From contig JAJCZL010000009.1 of assembly GCA_029262415.1 (NCBI GenBank), positions 41,557 to 105,556 of the forward strand: a stretch of 64,000 nucleotides of DNA, in the 5' to 3' direction. Each line of letters opens with the position of its first letter. Within the stretch, counting starts at the first letter, position 1. The notes beneath the pieces are model-generated. The model ran no database searches and had not been told where the DNA came from. It was given only the letters and a program-made list of their open reading frames with translations. A program made the position numbers and the translations under genes. Below are positions 7,295 to 16,152 of the stretch, piece after piece. The stretch comes from Deltaproteobacteria bacterium. Lineage in GTDB: Bacteria > Desulfobacterota > Binatia > UBA1149 > JAJCZL01.

Positions 7295-9193
7295 TCACGC
7301 TCGTTTGGACTCGAGTTCTTCCCAGCGCGCAATGAGAATATCGGCCTCACTCTTGGCGGTCTCGAGTTCGGCGAGCAGCGACGCTACCTGCCCGCCGCCT
7401 TTCGCGTAGACCTCGGGATCGGCCAAACGCGCCTCGATCCCGCCCACCCGAGCATCGGCGGCTGCGATCTTTTCCATCAGTCCGTTCAACTCGACGCGCT
7501 CAGCATAGCTGAGCTTTCGGGCTTTCGGCTGCGCTCTAAGTAGGGACTCCGCGCCCGTGTCACCTGCGCCGACAGCCGACTCCGGCAAGCGTGCCGATTC
7601 CTCGAGCTTGTCGCGGTAATCGGAGTAGTTGCCCTCGAATCTTTCAATTTCTCCGTTGCCGGTGAAGGCCAAAATCGCGGTCGTCAGCCGGTCGAGAAAC
7701 CAACGGTCGTGGCTGACGATGAGCGCGGCTCCTTTGAACTCGGAGATCATCATTTCGAGCGCACCCAGTGTCGAAACGTCGAGATCGTTGGTCGGTTCGT
7801 CGAGCACCAGCAGATTGGCCTCGCTTGCGAGTATTTTCGCGAGCGCGACCCTGGCGCGTTCGCCACCGGAAAGCGTAGCAACCAAGCGCCGCGCGGCACT
7901 TGGTTCAAAGAGAAATCGTTCAAGGTAGTTGCGCACGCTGAGCGAGCGCCCTTCAATCTGAAAGTAGCTGCGAACGCCGGCTACATTCTCTTCGATCGTC
8001 GCCCTGTCATCGAGGTGGGCGCGCGTCTGGTCGAGATAAGCGACGCGCGTATTTGCACCGATCTGGAGGTTTCCTGCCGCGGGATCGCCGAGTCCAAGTA
8101 GGGTTCGCAACAGAACCGTTTTGCCGCAGCCGTTCGGGCCGACGATTCCGATGCGTTCTCCAGGAGAAAGTCTCAGCGTCAAACCGCTGACCAGCGTGGT
8201 ACCGGCGATCGCAACATCAAGCCCCTCGGCTTCGAGGATGGTTTTGCCGGTGCGCGAAGCCGTGGCACGCAGGTCGGCGATCTTCTCGGCCTCGGGCGCC
8301 GCGCGATCGAGAGCCGTATGGGCGCGCTGAATACGCGACTTCGACTTCCCCGTTCGCGCCTTCGGCGACCGACGCAGCCAGGCAAGTTCCCGGCGTAGAA
8401 AGTTCTGGCGATTGGACTCGGTGCGTTCGGCCTGAGCAATACGATCGGCCTTCGCTTCAAGGTAGCTTTCGTAGCCACCATTGTAACTGAACGCAGAACC
8501 GCGATCGATTTCGACGGTTCTCATCACCACGCGGTCGAGAACATAGCGATCGTGGGTAATCAGGATGAGCGCGCCGCGGTAACTATCGCACAGGTACTCT
8601 TCGAGCCATTCAATTGTACCAATGTCCAGGTGATTGGTCGGTTCGTCGAGAATCGCCAAGGCGGGCGCCGACAAAAGCACTTTGGCCAACCCGACTGCGC
8701 GGCGGCGACCGCCGCTCAGCGTGTCGACCGATGCGTCGATGTCATCGACGCCCAAGCGTCCCAAGATAGCCTCAGCCTCGTGCAGGCGGTCCCACCCGCC
8801 CGCGCGCTCGACGTCTTCTGCCGCCGCAGTCTGTTCGGCGAGCCAGCGATCTACCTCGACACCGGTGCCGAGCCCTTCGAGCGCACGTTCGTAGCGCGCA
8901 TGCGCAGCGTTCCACGCGCGCAGTCCAGACAGAACGGCTTGACGAACGGTCTCCCCGGGAGCGAAGCGCGGATCCTGAGCCAGGTAGGCGACCTCTGCGC
9001 CACGTTGCACCGCAATCGTACCCGAGTCAGGCGCTTCGAGACCACCGAGAATTCTCCCGAGGGTACTTTTTCCGCAGCCGTTGTTGCCGACTACCCCAAC
9101 CCGTTCTCCCTCATCAACCGACAACGACACGCCGTCCAAGACGATCTCGTGATCGTAGACCTTGCGAACATCGGTAGCGCTAACGACGGGCAT
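7295..9193 (-). CDS. ABC-F family ATPase (Uup-like)
   Basis: A 632-aa soluble protein with two ABC ATPase domains and no membrane region. Domain 1 has Walker A GNNGCGKST (36-44), signature LSGGRRRAV and Walker B LAILDEPTNHLD. Domain 2 has Walker A GPNGCGKT (about 353-360), signature LSGGERARV and LLVLDEPTNDLD. A linker helix region lies between them. The C terminus after about residue 540 is charged and coiled-coil-like, as in Uup. ABC-F proteins act on ribosomes or branched DNA intermediates. I chose ATG 9193 because the extra 39 residues of the longer frame lie upstream of the first ABC strand and run into the YheT-like gene end. It sits 29 bp downstream of that gene. Confidence 0.9.
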   Translation of the reverse strand: MPVVSATDVRKVYDHEIVLDGVSLSVDEGERVGVVGNNGCGKSTLGRILGGLEAPDSGTIAVQRGAEVAYLAQDPRFAPGETVRQAVLSGLRAWNAAHARYERALEGLGTGVEVDRWLAEQTAAAEDVERAGGWDRLHEAEAILGRLGVDDIDASVDTLSGGRRRAVGLAKVLLSAPALAILDEPTNHLDIGTIEWLEEYLCDSYRGALILITHDRYVLDRVVMRTVEIDRGSAFSYNGGYESYLEAKADRIAQAERTESNRQNFLRRELAWLRRSPKARTGKSKSRIQRAHTALDRAAPEAEKIADLRATASRTGKTILEAEGLDVAIAGTTLVSGLTLRLSPGERIGIVGPNGCGKTVLLRTLLGLGDPAAGNLQIGANTRVAYLDQTRAHLDDRATIEENVAGVRSYFQIEGRSLSVRNYLERFLFEPSAARRLVATLSGGERARVALAKILASEANLLVLDEPTNDLDVSTLGALEMMISEFKGAALIVSHDRWFLDRLTTAILAFTGNGEIERFEGNYSDYRDKLEESARLPESAVGAGDTGAESLLRAQPKARKLSYAERVELNGLMEKIAAADARVGGIEARLADPEVYAKGGGQVASLLAELETAKSEADILIARWEELESKRA

Positions 9194-9222
9194 GCGTTCG
9201 AGACCTAGGGCTTGGGCCCGAC

Positions 9223-10308
9223 CTATACACGGCCGAGCGAAGATTCTTGATCCGAGCCGACCAAGCGATGCGCTGCCGCCAAGTACTCGGCAATCGCTCG
9301 ATACGCCCAACTGGTACGCGCAAGCGGCCCATCAAAGAAACCGCAATGACTTCCGCGAGTCGTAAACGCGAGGGTCATGCGCGGCAAGGTTTGCAACGCA
9401 TCACGGTGCTCATAGACGTTCTGCTTCACGCAGACCGGATCGTCTGCCGAATTGATGACCAGAACCGGAGTCTGCGCTTGTAGAGCAACTTCCATGGGAT
9501 TGGACGCCGCGTAGAACGCCTCGCGGGTGGCGAAACCCGCGAGCGGAAACAACCGCTCATGAAAACCGAGCAGCGAAGTCGCGTGGGAGCACTCGTCGAA
9601 GCCGTCTATGGTAGAAAGCACGTCGGCGTGTTGATGCAGGAAGAACGTAACTAGTTTTCGCGACAGATAGGCATCATAGCGGGGATGTATGAAGCGAAAC
9701 GCGCCCGGCACATCGTAGGCAGGACAAAACACCACTGCGGCGCGAAGACGCGAAGCTCCCGCCTCCTCGCCTAGATAACGTACCAACAACCCGGATCCGG
9801 CCGAGACACCAACCCCGTATAGAGACGCACCGGGTCGGCGCGCCTGAATCGCCGCGAGCTGGTCGCGCAGGTCGGAGGTCGACCCCATGGTGTTGATCTG
9901 CGGCGCCGTCAGCGGCAGTCCTGCGTGCCCACGGCGATTGCATGCGGCCACGACCCAACCAAGTTCACGGTGCAAGTGTGCAACGAAGCGCCGGAGCGCG
10001 TCGCCGCTGCCGCAAATGGTGTGCATGACCACTACAACCGGTGCCGCCGGCGCCGCGTCCAGACCGAGCCACTGGATCGAGACTGTTCCGCCGTCAGCTG
10101 CGGTTATGCGCTCGTCAACGTCCCAGAAAACCCGTGGGGCGGTCTGGTCTCGCACCGTCGTCAGTACGTTTTGCACGTGAGGGTTGCGAGCCCACAAAGG
10201 CGGCATGCACCCGCCCTTCAGCGTAACACAAGATGCCATGACCGCGCGGTTCCATTCGTCGTCGCGCCCACCGTAACAGGTTAGGGTTTTGTTCTCGGCC
10301 AGTACCAT
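9223..10308 (-). CDS. YheT-like alpha/beta hydrolase
   Basis: A 361-aa alpha/beta-hydrolase of the YheT/EMB8 type. The PPLWARNPHVQNV-like opening around residues 36-48 is typical of the family. The likely catalytic triad is Ser in GVGVSAGSG, Asp in NSADDPV and His in RGSHCGFF near the C terminus. The oxyanion region reads MHTICGSGD. Members are predicted lipid or carboxylester hydrolases whose physiological substrate is unknown. The start at ATG 10308 is uncertain. Internal ATGs at codons 24 and 35 would leave the domain nearly intact. It follows the GST gene by 36 bp and precedes the ABC-F gene by 29 bp on the same strand. Confidence 0.82.
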   Translation of the reverse strand: MVLAENKTLTCYGGRDDEWNRAVMASCVTLKGGCMPPLWARNPHVQNVLTTVRDQTAPRVFWDVDERITAADGGTVSIQWLGLDAAPAAPVVVVMHTICGSGDALRRFVAHLHRELGWVVAACNRRGHAGLPLTAPQINTMGSTSDLRDQLAAIQARRPGASLYGVGVSAGSGLLVRYLGEEAGASRLRAAVVFCPAYDVPGAFRFIHPRYDAYLSRKLVTFFLHQHADVLSTIDGFDECSHATSLLGFHERLFPLAGFATREAFYAASNPMEVALQAQTPVLVINSADDPVCVKQNVYEHRDALQTLPRMTLAFTTRGSHCGFFDGPLARTSWAYRAIAEYLAAAHRLVGSDQESSLGRV

Positions 10309-10344
10309 TAAGAAGCGTTGATTGGTTCCGTCGACTCCGGCAAT

Positions 10345-11082
10345 CTATGCCGCACGGTCGGCCGCACGATCGACGACACGGTTGGCGTCACGCAATGCTT
10401 GGACACGTGCATACCACGCCGCCAGTCGCGGTCGTTCCATGACCTTGGCATAAGCCGGAAAGTCTTTGATGCAGGTCAGCGCTCCATGCGCAGATACATC
10501 GCCGATAGACACTGAAGGGCCGGCAACAAAGTCGTCGTCACCGAGCCAGTTCTCAAATTTGTCGAGTTCGGCTGCAAGCATCTCGTGCGCATCACCGCCA
10601 CCACGGCGCTTGACGATGCGCTTGGAGATCTGGTGCATAATGAGCGAGCCCCCGGCACGAACCATTAAGTTCTGAAGCATCCCGAAGTTCGAGGTGCGGG
10701 CAGTAACCTGCGCTGCCTTAACGGCCTCGCCCCAAGTACCGTATATGACGGTTGGTAAGACTTGGGCCAGGTCGTCATCAACCCACGCCTCTACCTCGCG
10801 GGCTTTGCGCTGCAACTGCTGGTCTTTCGGCAACAGCGGCGTCTTATCGGGGAAACGTTCCTCGATGAAGTCGAGGATCGCCGTCGAGTCCTGCACCGTC
10901 CGCTCGCCGTACTGCACGACCGGAACCTTGCGTGGGGTGCCCTCAGGAAGCTCGGGGAGCTCCTTTTTCCCATAGGGATTAACCTCGACCTTCTGGTAGG
11001 CCAAACCCTTAACCTCGGCCGCCGCTTTAACCTTGTGACAGAAGGGACAGAGTTCGAACTGGTAGAGAGTAAGTGCCTGCAT
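10345..11082 (-). CDS. Glutathione S-transferase / glutaredoxin-type domain protein
   Basis: A 245-aa protein. Residues 1-75 form a thioredoxin-fold GST N-domain with a glutaredoxin-like CPFC (12-15), the cis-Pro segment KVPVVQYG and the glutathione-binding VQDSTAIL. The rest is an all-helical GST C-domain. The layout resembles prostaglandin-E-synthase-2-like or GstB-like proteins that keep a redox Cys. The start ATG 11082 begins exactly at the first beta strand (MQALTLYQF). The 44 extra codons of the longer frame lie in the divergent promoter region and were left out. First gene of the minus-strand run, divergent from the sulfatase-fold gene. Confidence 0.82.
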   Translation of the reverse strand: MQALTLYQFELCPFCHKVKAAAEVKGLAYQKVEVNPYGKKELPELPEGTPRKVPVVQYGERTVQDSTAILDFIEERFPDKTPLLPKDQQLQRKAREVEAWVDDDLAQVLPTVIYGTWGEAVKAAQVTARTSNFGMLQNLMVRAGGSLIMHQISKRIVKRRGGGDAHEMLAAELDKFENWLGDDDFVAGPSVSIGDVSAHGALTCIKDFPAYAKVMERPRLAAWYARVQALRDANRVVDRAADRAA

Positions 11083-11245
11083 AGCCGACCTGTATGCCAC
11101 TAGAGAGGTGAGCTTGCCAACCGCTACCACCCGCGACCAGGCAATGCCCCCCTTGAGAGACGCTCGGGAATACCGTATCCACATAGTCCGCCGGGCGCGC
11201 AACCGCACCGGCAAGTCGGCTTACGCTTCGTATTGGACGCAGAGA

Positions 11246-13162
11246 ATGCAAACCAACCCTTCGAGCCGATACTTCCGCTTTGTTACCCCTTTCCTTGTAC
11301 TCGGCCTCGCCGACGGACTTATCAACGCGGTTTCACGCATCGCCGAAAACCACTATTTCGAACAAAGCCTCGGCTACCTGGCGGTCGAACTCGCACGTTC
11401 GCAGATCAATGCAGGACTGTTGTTCGCGCTGCTCTGTTCGACTGCTCTCTACGGGTTGGTCGCGGTTTCCCCTCTGCGAAGTCGCAAGGGAGCGGCCGCG
11501 CGGTTCGCGGTGTGGCTGTGCATTTCGGTTGGGTTCCTGCTGATCGCAAGCCGTATTTTCGACGGCCACGATTGGTCGGCGAAAATGGTCTCGATCGGGA
11601 TCTGGCGCGGATGGTACAGCGAAACCATGGTGTTGAAACTGCCGCTGCCGCTGATCGCGTGGCGGTGGATCGACGGTGCCTATCATCAGCCGCTCGCCAC
11701 GGCGGCGACCGCCCTGCTGCTGCCCTCGCTGGTGGCGACACTGGTCGCACTTGCCGGCAGGCGACCTCGCACGATGAATGCGCGCTGGTGGCTACAGACC
11801 GGCCTTGACCGTTTGTTCGTCGCGGCACTGGCTGTGGTCGTCGCCGTTGGCGCCATAGCCAACTTGGCGGCCGCGTTAAAGGCTCCGCAAGTCGCGGCAC
11901 GTCCGGCCAACGTGATCTGGATCAGCTGGGACTCAACCCGCGCCGATCATTTGTCGTGCTACGGCTATGCAAAACCGACCACACCATCACTGGATGGGTT
12001 CGCCGAACAAGCCGTTTTGTTTGAGTCTGCCTTCGCCCAGCACAACTGGACCCGCCCTTCGTACGCCTCGATGTTCACCGGTCTCTATAAATGGGACATT
12101 CCCGGCACCCGGCTGGATCCCGGCCAACCTACACTGACCGAAATCCTCAAGAACCACGGCTACAAAACCATCGGCTTCAGCCAGAACCCCAACCTAGACG
12201 CCGAACTCGGTTTTGACCAAGGTTTCGATTCCTACGTTCAACTTCCCGGCCGCTCCACGGCCGGGCTCATGAATCATTTCGCGTTAAAGGCCGTGAGAGA
12301 CCTTGCCGGCAGTCAAGAACCGTTTTTCCTTTTCATCCAGTATCAGGAGCCGCATTGGCCCTATCGACTCGACAGCGGTTACGTCAACCAATTCGCCGGA
12401 TCGCAAGAAGTCGTAGGTCAAGACGAAATCCAGGATCTGATGTGGCATCACGGCGCTGGATGGGACCCGGCCCAGCCCGGGGTCGAGCGCAAACTCGCCT
12501 ACATTAGCGGCCTGTACGACGCCGACTTGCGCGCCACCGACGAAGCCTTGGGAGAACTTCTACGTGCCTTACGCGCCGATCAAGACCTCTGGGCCAATTC
12601 GCTGGTCATCTTCAACGCTGACCATGGCGACGAGTTGGGCGAACGCGGCGGCTTCGGCCACGGCCACATGAATCTGTACGCGGAACTCACGCGGGTACCT
12701 CTGCTGATTCGCTTTCCCGACGCGATGGGCATCCAGCCGCGCCGCTACCGCCGGCCGGTGCAAGGCGTCGATCTGTTCCCCACGGTACTCGACGTAGCCG
12801 GGATCGAGTTGCCGCAGCATCTGCGCGGAAGAAGCCTCGTCGAGCTTGCCGACGCTGAGGCCCGCGAAGGCTATGCCGTCAGTTTCCAAGCCGAATTGGT
12901 AAGCGTGCGCGACGCGATGCGAACAGTAGTTGTTGACGGCCGTAGCGGCCGGGTTGAGCGTTACCACCGCGGCAAAGATCCGGCCGAAATGGTCGCGCTT
13001 GCCGCAACTGCGGCCGACGCCGGTTTCGCCGAACTCGAAGACGAGGCAAAACGGTTGTCCGCGCAGTCTCTGCGCCGCCTTGCCGAACAAGCCGGCGAGG
13101 CCGATCCGGCGATGAGAGAGGACCTGGTACGTCGCCTACGTGCGCTCGGTTACCTTCAATAA
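11246..13162 (+). CDS. Membrane-anchored sulfatase/alkaline-phosphatase-fold hydrolase with Thr in the nucleophile position
   Basis: About 638 aa. The N-terminal 220 residues contain roughly five membrane segments, followed by a periplasmic sulfatase-superfamily domain. Metal-site and core motifs are visible: NVIWISWDSTRADHLSCYGY, HNWTRPSYASMFTG, FNADHGDELGERGGFGHG and the conserved closing LPQHLRGRSLV region. In classical sulfatases the C/S-x-P-x-R motif yields formylglycine. Here the aligned residue is Thr and the Arg is Tyr, so formylglycine chemistry is unlikely. A phosphate or phospholipid-type transferase or hydrolase, as in LtaS-like members, fits better. ATG 11246 was chosen. A GTG at 11108 would add 46 Arg-rich residues. 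Confidence 0.75.
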   Translation: MQTNPSSRYFRFVTPFLVLGLADGLINAVSRIAENHYFEQSLGYLAVELARSQINAGLLFALLCSTALYGLVAVSPLRSRKGAAARFAVWLCISVGFLLIASRIFDGHDWSAKMVSIGIWRGWYSETMVLKLPLPLIAWRWIDGAYHQPLATAATALLLPSLVATLVALAGRRPRTMNARWWLQTGLDRLFVAALAVVVAVGAIANLAAALKAPQVAARPANVIWISWDSTRADHLSCYGYAKPTTPSLDGFAEQAVLFESAFAQHNWTRPSYASMFTGLYKWDIPGTRLDPGQPTLTEILKNHGYKTIGFSQNPNLDAELGFDQGFDSYVQLPGRSTAGLMNHFALKAVRDLAGSQEPFFLFIQYQEPHWPYRLDSGYVNQFAGSQEVVGQDEIQDLMWHHGAGWDPAQPGVERKLAYISGLYDADLRATDEALGELLRALRADQDLWANSLVIFNADHGDELGERGGFGHGHMNLYAELTRVPLLIRFPDAMGIQPRRYRRPVQGVDLFPTVLDVAGIELPQHLRGRSLVELADAEAREGYAVSFQAELVSVRDAMRTVVVDGRSGRVERYHRGKDPAEMVALAATAADAGFAELEDEAKRLSAQSLRRLAEQAGEADPAMREDLVRRLRALGYLQ

Positions 13163-13185
13163 CGCGATCGCGTCGGCACCACCGG

Positions 13186-15177
13186 CTACCAATGCACCCC
13201 GCTCATCAAATGGGCGAAGGCGAGCGCCTCGTCGGGGAGTTCGCCGCTCTCGCCCGGCCCCGCTCCCTCTTTGCCCCGTGCGGCGGCGGAATCCGGGAAG
13301 ATCTTGTATGCAGTGTTGAGCACCACATCGACAGCCTTGGGCGCGGTGGCGTAGGCGATCTGTCCGAACACGCCGAGCTTTGTCGAGACACGCTTGGGCC
13401 GATCAATCATCGCGGTGGCGATCATACCCGCAGCCTCGTCGGCGGTGATAGTCGGGAAGGCGCGGTAGATAGTCGTCGGCGCGATCATCTCAGTGCGTAC
13501 CAACGGCATGTACACGGTGGTGATGCGCACCCCGTCCTCGACGAGCTCCGAGGCTGCCACCCGAGAAAAGGCGTCAAGTGCCGCCTTAGAAGCAACGTAG
13601 GCCGAGAAGCGCGGCGGGTTCGTCTGCACGCCGATCGAGCTGACGTTGATGATGTGTCCGTGGCCGCGCTCACTCATGCCGGGGAGAAAACCGAGGATTA
13701 GCTTGATAGCTCCGAAGTAGTTGAGGCGCATCGTGCGCTCGAAATCGTGAAATCGGTCGAGCGACAGTCTGAGCGAACGACGAATCGAGCGGCCCGCGTT
13801 GTTCACCAGAATGTCGACGCCGCCGCGCTCGCGCACCACTTCAGCGACAAGGCGGTCGCAATCGGCAAGGTCGGAGAGGTCGGCGGTGTGAATGTGTGCC
13901 GTTCCGCCGGCCTCCGCGATTTCGCCGCGCACCGTCTCGAGCTTTTCGACAGAGCGCGCCACCAACAACACCACACCGCCGGCCGCGCCCACCGCAAGCG
14001 CCGTGGCGCGTCCGATCCCGGCCGAGGCGCCGGTGATCAGCACACGCTTTCCCGCAACCGCGCCGGCCAGCGAACGGTCGCGAAAAAGATCGGGGTCGAG
14101 GCGGCGCTCCCAGTAGTCCCAAAGACGCCATGCATACGACTCAAGCGGAGGCACCTCGATACCGCTCCCCTCCAGGGCCGCGCTTGCCTCGCGGGCGTCG
14201 AAGCGCGTCGGGTAGTCGAGAAAGCCCAGCACCCGGCGCGGAATGCCCAACTCTTCGAGTACACCGTCGGTGATGCGTCGTATCGGAGTCATGCCGAGTA
14301 GTGCCGTGCGCAACGGACGTGGCACTATACCGCCGGCTTTCATATCGACACGCAGGCCGAATTCCGGCGCATGCGCGGCGCGGGCAAAGACGTTCATGGT
14401 CTTGCCGAGGGTGGTAGGTTTAGGATCGGTCAAGTGGAAGCAGCGTCCGTCCAAGCCGTCGGCATGCGCGAGATGGTCCATGGCGGCAGCGACGTAGTCG
14501 ACGGGTACGAGATTGATCTCTCCGCCCTCTATCCCAACCAACGGAACCCATTGCGGCAATGCCGCGCGCAGCTTCTGCAGCATCTTGAACAGATAATAAG
14601 GGCCGTCGACCTTATCTATCTCACCGGTGCGCGAGTGGCCGACGACGATTCCCGGTCGGTAGATGCGCCAAGGCCGCTTGCACGTGGTGCGAACGAGTCC
14701 TTCCGAGTCGTGCTTGGTCGCAAAGTAGGGGTCATCGAGCCCCTCGGCCTCCTCGAACATGTCTTCGCGCCAAAGACCGCGGAAGCGGCCGGCCGCCGCG
14801 ATCGAACTCGTGTGATGAACGCACCCGGCCGCCATCGCCGCGGCCGCTTGCAAAGCGTTGCGCGTGCCGTCGATGTTGGCGCGCGCCATCGCGTCGGCGT
14901 CGGCGGTCATGTCGTAGAGGGCTGCGAGGTGAAAGAAGTGGTCGACACCGGTCAAGCGCGCGACGGCTGCGTCGTCGAGTCCGAGCCGCGGCGCAGTCAG
15001 GTCCCCCGCCTCCGCAAGCACACGGTCGGCGTGCGAACCCCAGTTACGCTTGATTTCGTCGAGTTTGCCTCGCGAGCCCTCGCGCACCAGCACATGCACG
15101 GTGCCCCCGCGTGTAAGCAGCAATGGCACCAGGTGTCGCCCGATGAATCCCGTGGCTCCGGTGACGAAGTAGCGCAT
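13186..15177 (-). CDS. Two-domain SDR protein, probable fatty acyl-CoA reductase (AcrA1-like)
   Basis: A 663-aa fusion of two short-chain dehydrogenase domains. Residues 1-350 are an extended/male-sterility-type SDR with TGATGFIG (7-14) and a YFATKHDSE active-site segment in place of a plain YxxxK. Residues from about 372 on are a classical SDR with TGASAGIG (about 379), NNAG and YVASK. This arrangement is typical of mycobacterial-type fatty acyl-CoA reductases that make fatty aldehydes or alcohols for wax or ether lipids. Both nucleotide-binding motifs look intact. Monocistronic, on the minus strand, convergent with the sulfatase-fold gene. Confidence 0.78.
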   Translation of the reverse strand: MRYFVTGATGFIGRHLVPLLLTRGGTVHVLVREGSRGKLDEIKRNWGSHADRVLAEAGDLTAPRLGLDDAAVARLTGVDHFFHLAALYDMTADADAMARANIDGTRNALQAAAAMAAGCVHHTSSIAAAGRFRGLWREDMFEEAEGLDDPYFATKHDSEGLVRTTCKRPWRIYRPGIVVGHSRTGEIDKVDGPYYLFKMLQKLRAALPQWVPLVGIEGGEINLVPVDYVAAAMDHLAHADGLDGRCFHLTDPKPTTLGKTMNVFARAAHAPEFGLRVDMKAGGIVPRPLRTALLGMTPIRRITDGVLEELGIPRRVLGFLDYPTRFDAREASAALEGSGIEVPPLESYAWRLWDYWERRLDPDLFRDRSLAGAVAGKRVLITGASAGIGRATALAVGAAGGVVLLVARSVEKLETVRGEIAEAGGTAHIHTADLSDLADCDRLVAEVVRERGGVDILVNNAGRSIRRSLRLSLDRFHDFERTMRLNYFGAIKLILGFLPGMSERGHGHIINVSSIGVQTNPPRFSAYVASKAALDAFSRVAASELVEDGVRITTVYMPLVRTEMIAPTTIYRAFPTITADEAAGMIATAMIDRPKRVSTKLGVFGQIAYATAPKAVDVVLNTAYKIFPDSAAARGKEGAGPGESGELPDEALAFAHLMSGVHW

Positions 15178-15376
15178 GTTGTGAGTACTCCTTGGGCATC
15201 ACCACAACCCTTTTCCGGGAGCACCCCTGTCGGCAACGGTAGTGGATCGGCGTGGCGCGGACGCTAGCCGATTCGACAGTCGATTCCAACGCTCGGTCGG
15301 CGGCGATCCGCTGTGTGCGATCGACGCCGAGTTTGTTCGACGGGCGCTTGAGGGCCCCCGCGCGTCATTGCCCTTT

Positions 15377-15739
15377 CTAGGGCTTTTTGGGCTTCTTGGG
15401 CTTCTTGGGCTTTTTGGGCTTCTTCGGTTTCTTCGGTTTCTTGGGCTTCTTGGGTTTCTTGGGTTTCTTCGCCTTCTTAGGCTTCTTGGGCTTCGGGGCT
15501 GGGTCGACTGTGCCGGGTGCGCTGGTACCGCCGGTGTCAGCGGCAGCGGCAACGTCGGTTTGTGCGTCGCCTTTTAAAGCCGCCACGTTTTGCGCAAGGA
15601 CACTGCTGAGAGAAGAACCAAAGGTCGAGGTCACCGTAATCAAGGCGACGGCGATCATGGCTAGAATAATCGCGTATTCCGCCATCGTAGCTCCGGCGGG
15701 ATCCACCCACAGTTGCTTCAGTCGCTTGGAAATCCTCAT
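15377..15739 (-). CDS. Flp/Fap-type type IVb pilin with (KKP)n tail
   Basis: A 120-aa prepilin. The leader and cleavage motif are classic: ...DPAGATMAEY, with Gly16 at -1 and Glu21/Tyr22 at +5/+6 of the mature protein. A 22-residue hydrophobic helix follows (AIILAMIAVALITVTSTF). After an Ala/Asp-rich spacer, the last 42 residues or so are PKPKKPKKAKK followed by uninterrupted KKP repeats to the end. Normal Flp pilins end soon after the helix. GGAGG lies 8 nt before ATG 15739. No tad/rcp assembly genes or TadV prepilin peptidase occur in the window, so it is an orphan pilin. The basic tail could bind DNA, nucleic-acid-rich matrix or acidic polymers. Confidence 0.85.
   Translation of the reverse strand: MRISKRLKQLWVDPAGATMAEYAIILAMIAVALITVTSTFGSSLSSVLAQNVAALKGDAQTDVAAAADTGGTSAPGTVDPAPKPKKPKKAKKPKKPKKPKKPKKPKKPKKPKKPKKPKKP
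15380..15500 (-). repeat. 9-bp-unit tandem repeat encoding (KKP)n
   Basis: The 3' end of the pilin gene is a run of near-identical 9-bp units (on the plus strand variants of GGCTTCTTG/GGTTTCTTC) in frame, encoding Lys-Lys-Pro about 11-13 times with one Ala interruption. Such a tract can change length by slippage in units of three residues without breaking the frame. Confidence 0.8.
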
Positions 15740-16152
15740 CCGTCCGCCTCCGTTGTAACCCGCAACCCCCGGAATGGGCTCCGACACTACACAATAGCCG
15801 TTTACGCTCGTCAGGACGGCAAAACTTACCGCGCACAGCGGTTGCGCAATAGTGTGGGCTGTCGGCGGGTCTTGTTCAGGCGGGGAGTAGCGACACCGTC
15901 CGCCCTCGGCTCCCGGGCTTTTCTGGGAGACTGACCCAAGACTGCTCAAAGTTTCAGAGGCGCTGATGTAGACTCGTCGGCATGAGCGAGGCCCGGCTGC
16001 ACATTCCGCGCGGAATGCGGATAACCTCCATGACCCGCCGCACAGCCTCGCGCGACGATCTCTTGCTCGATTTCGCCACATCACTGACCAACTCGCCCGG
16101 GCGGGTGAGTCTTGAGTCGGTCTCCTGACTGGCTTGTACCCGGCTTGCTGCC
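15740..16152. other. Intergenic region between divergent pilin and kinase-fusion genes
   Basis: A 413-bp gap between two divergent genes that should hold both promoters. It contains the second copy of the 22-nt palindromic repeat (16004-16025) and a 48-codon plus-strand frame (15982-16128) overlapping that repeat. I do not regard that frame as a supported gene. No other structure is seen. Confidence 0.5.
16004..16025. repeat. 22-nt palindrome-containing repeat, copy 2
   Basis: Same unit as 5981-6002 with one change (CGGATAAC instead of TGGATAAC). Here the flanks extend the palindrome to ATTCCGCGCGGAAT (16003-16016). Confidence 0.5.

Noticed and set aside
15377..15500. Short tandem array that could be taken for CRISPR or a VNTR outside genes
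   Set aside because: It is an in-frame 9-bp coding repeat of the pilin tail, with no unique spacers.
15982..16128. 48-codon ORF overlapping the second palindromic repeat
   Set aside because: The only similarity to another place in the window comes from the DNA repeat itself. No ribosome site was found.
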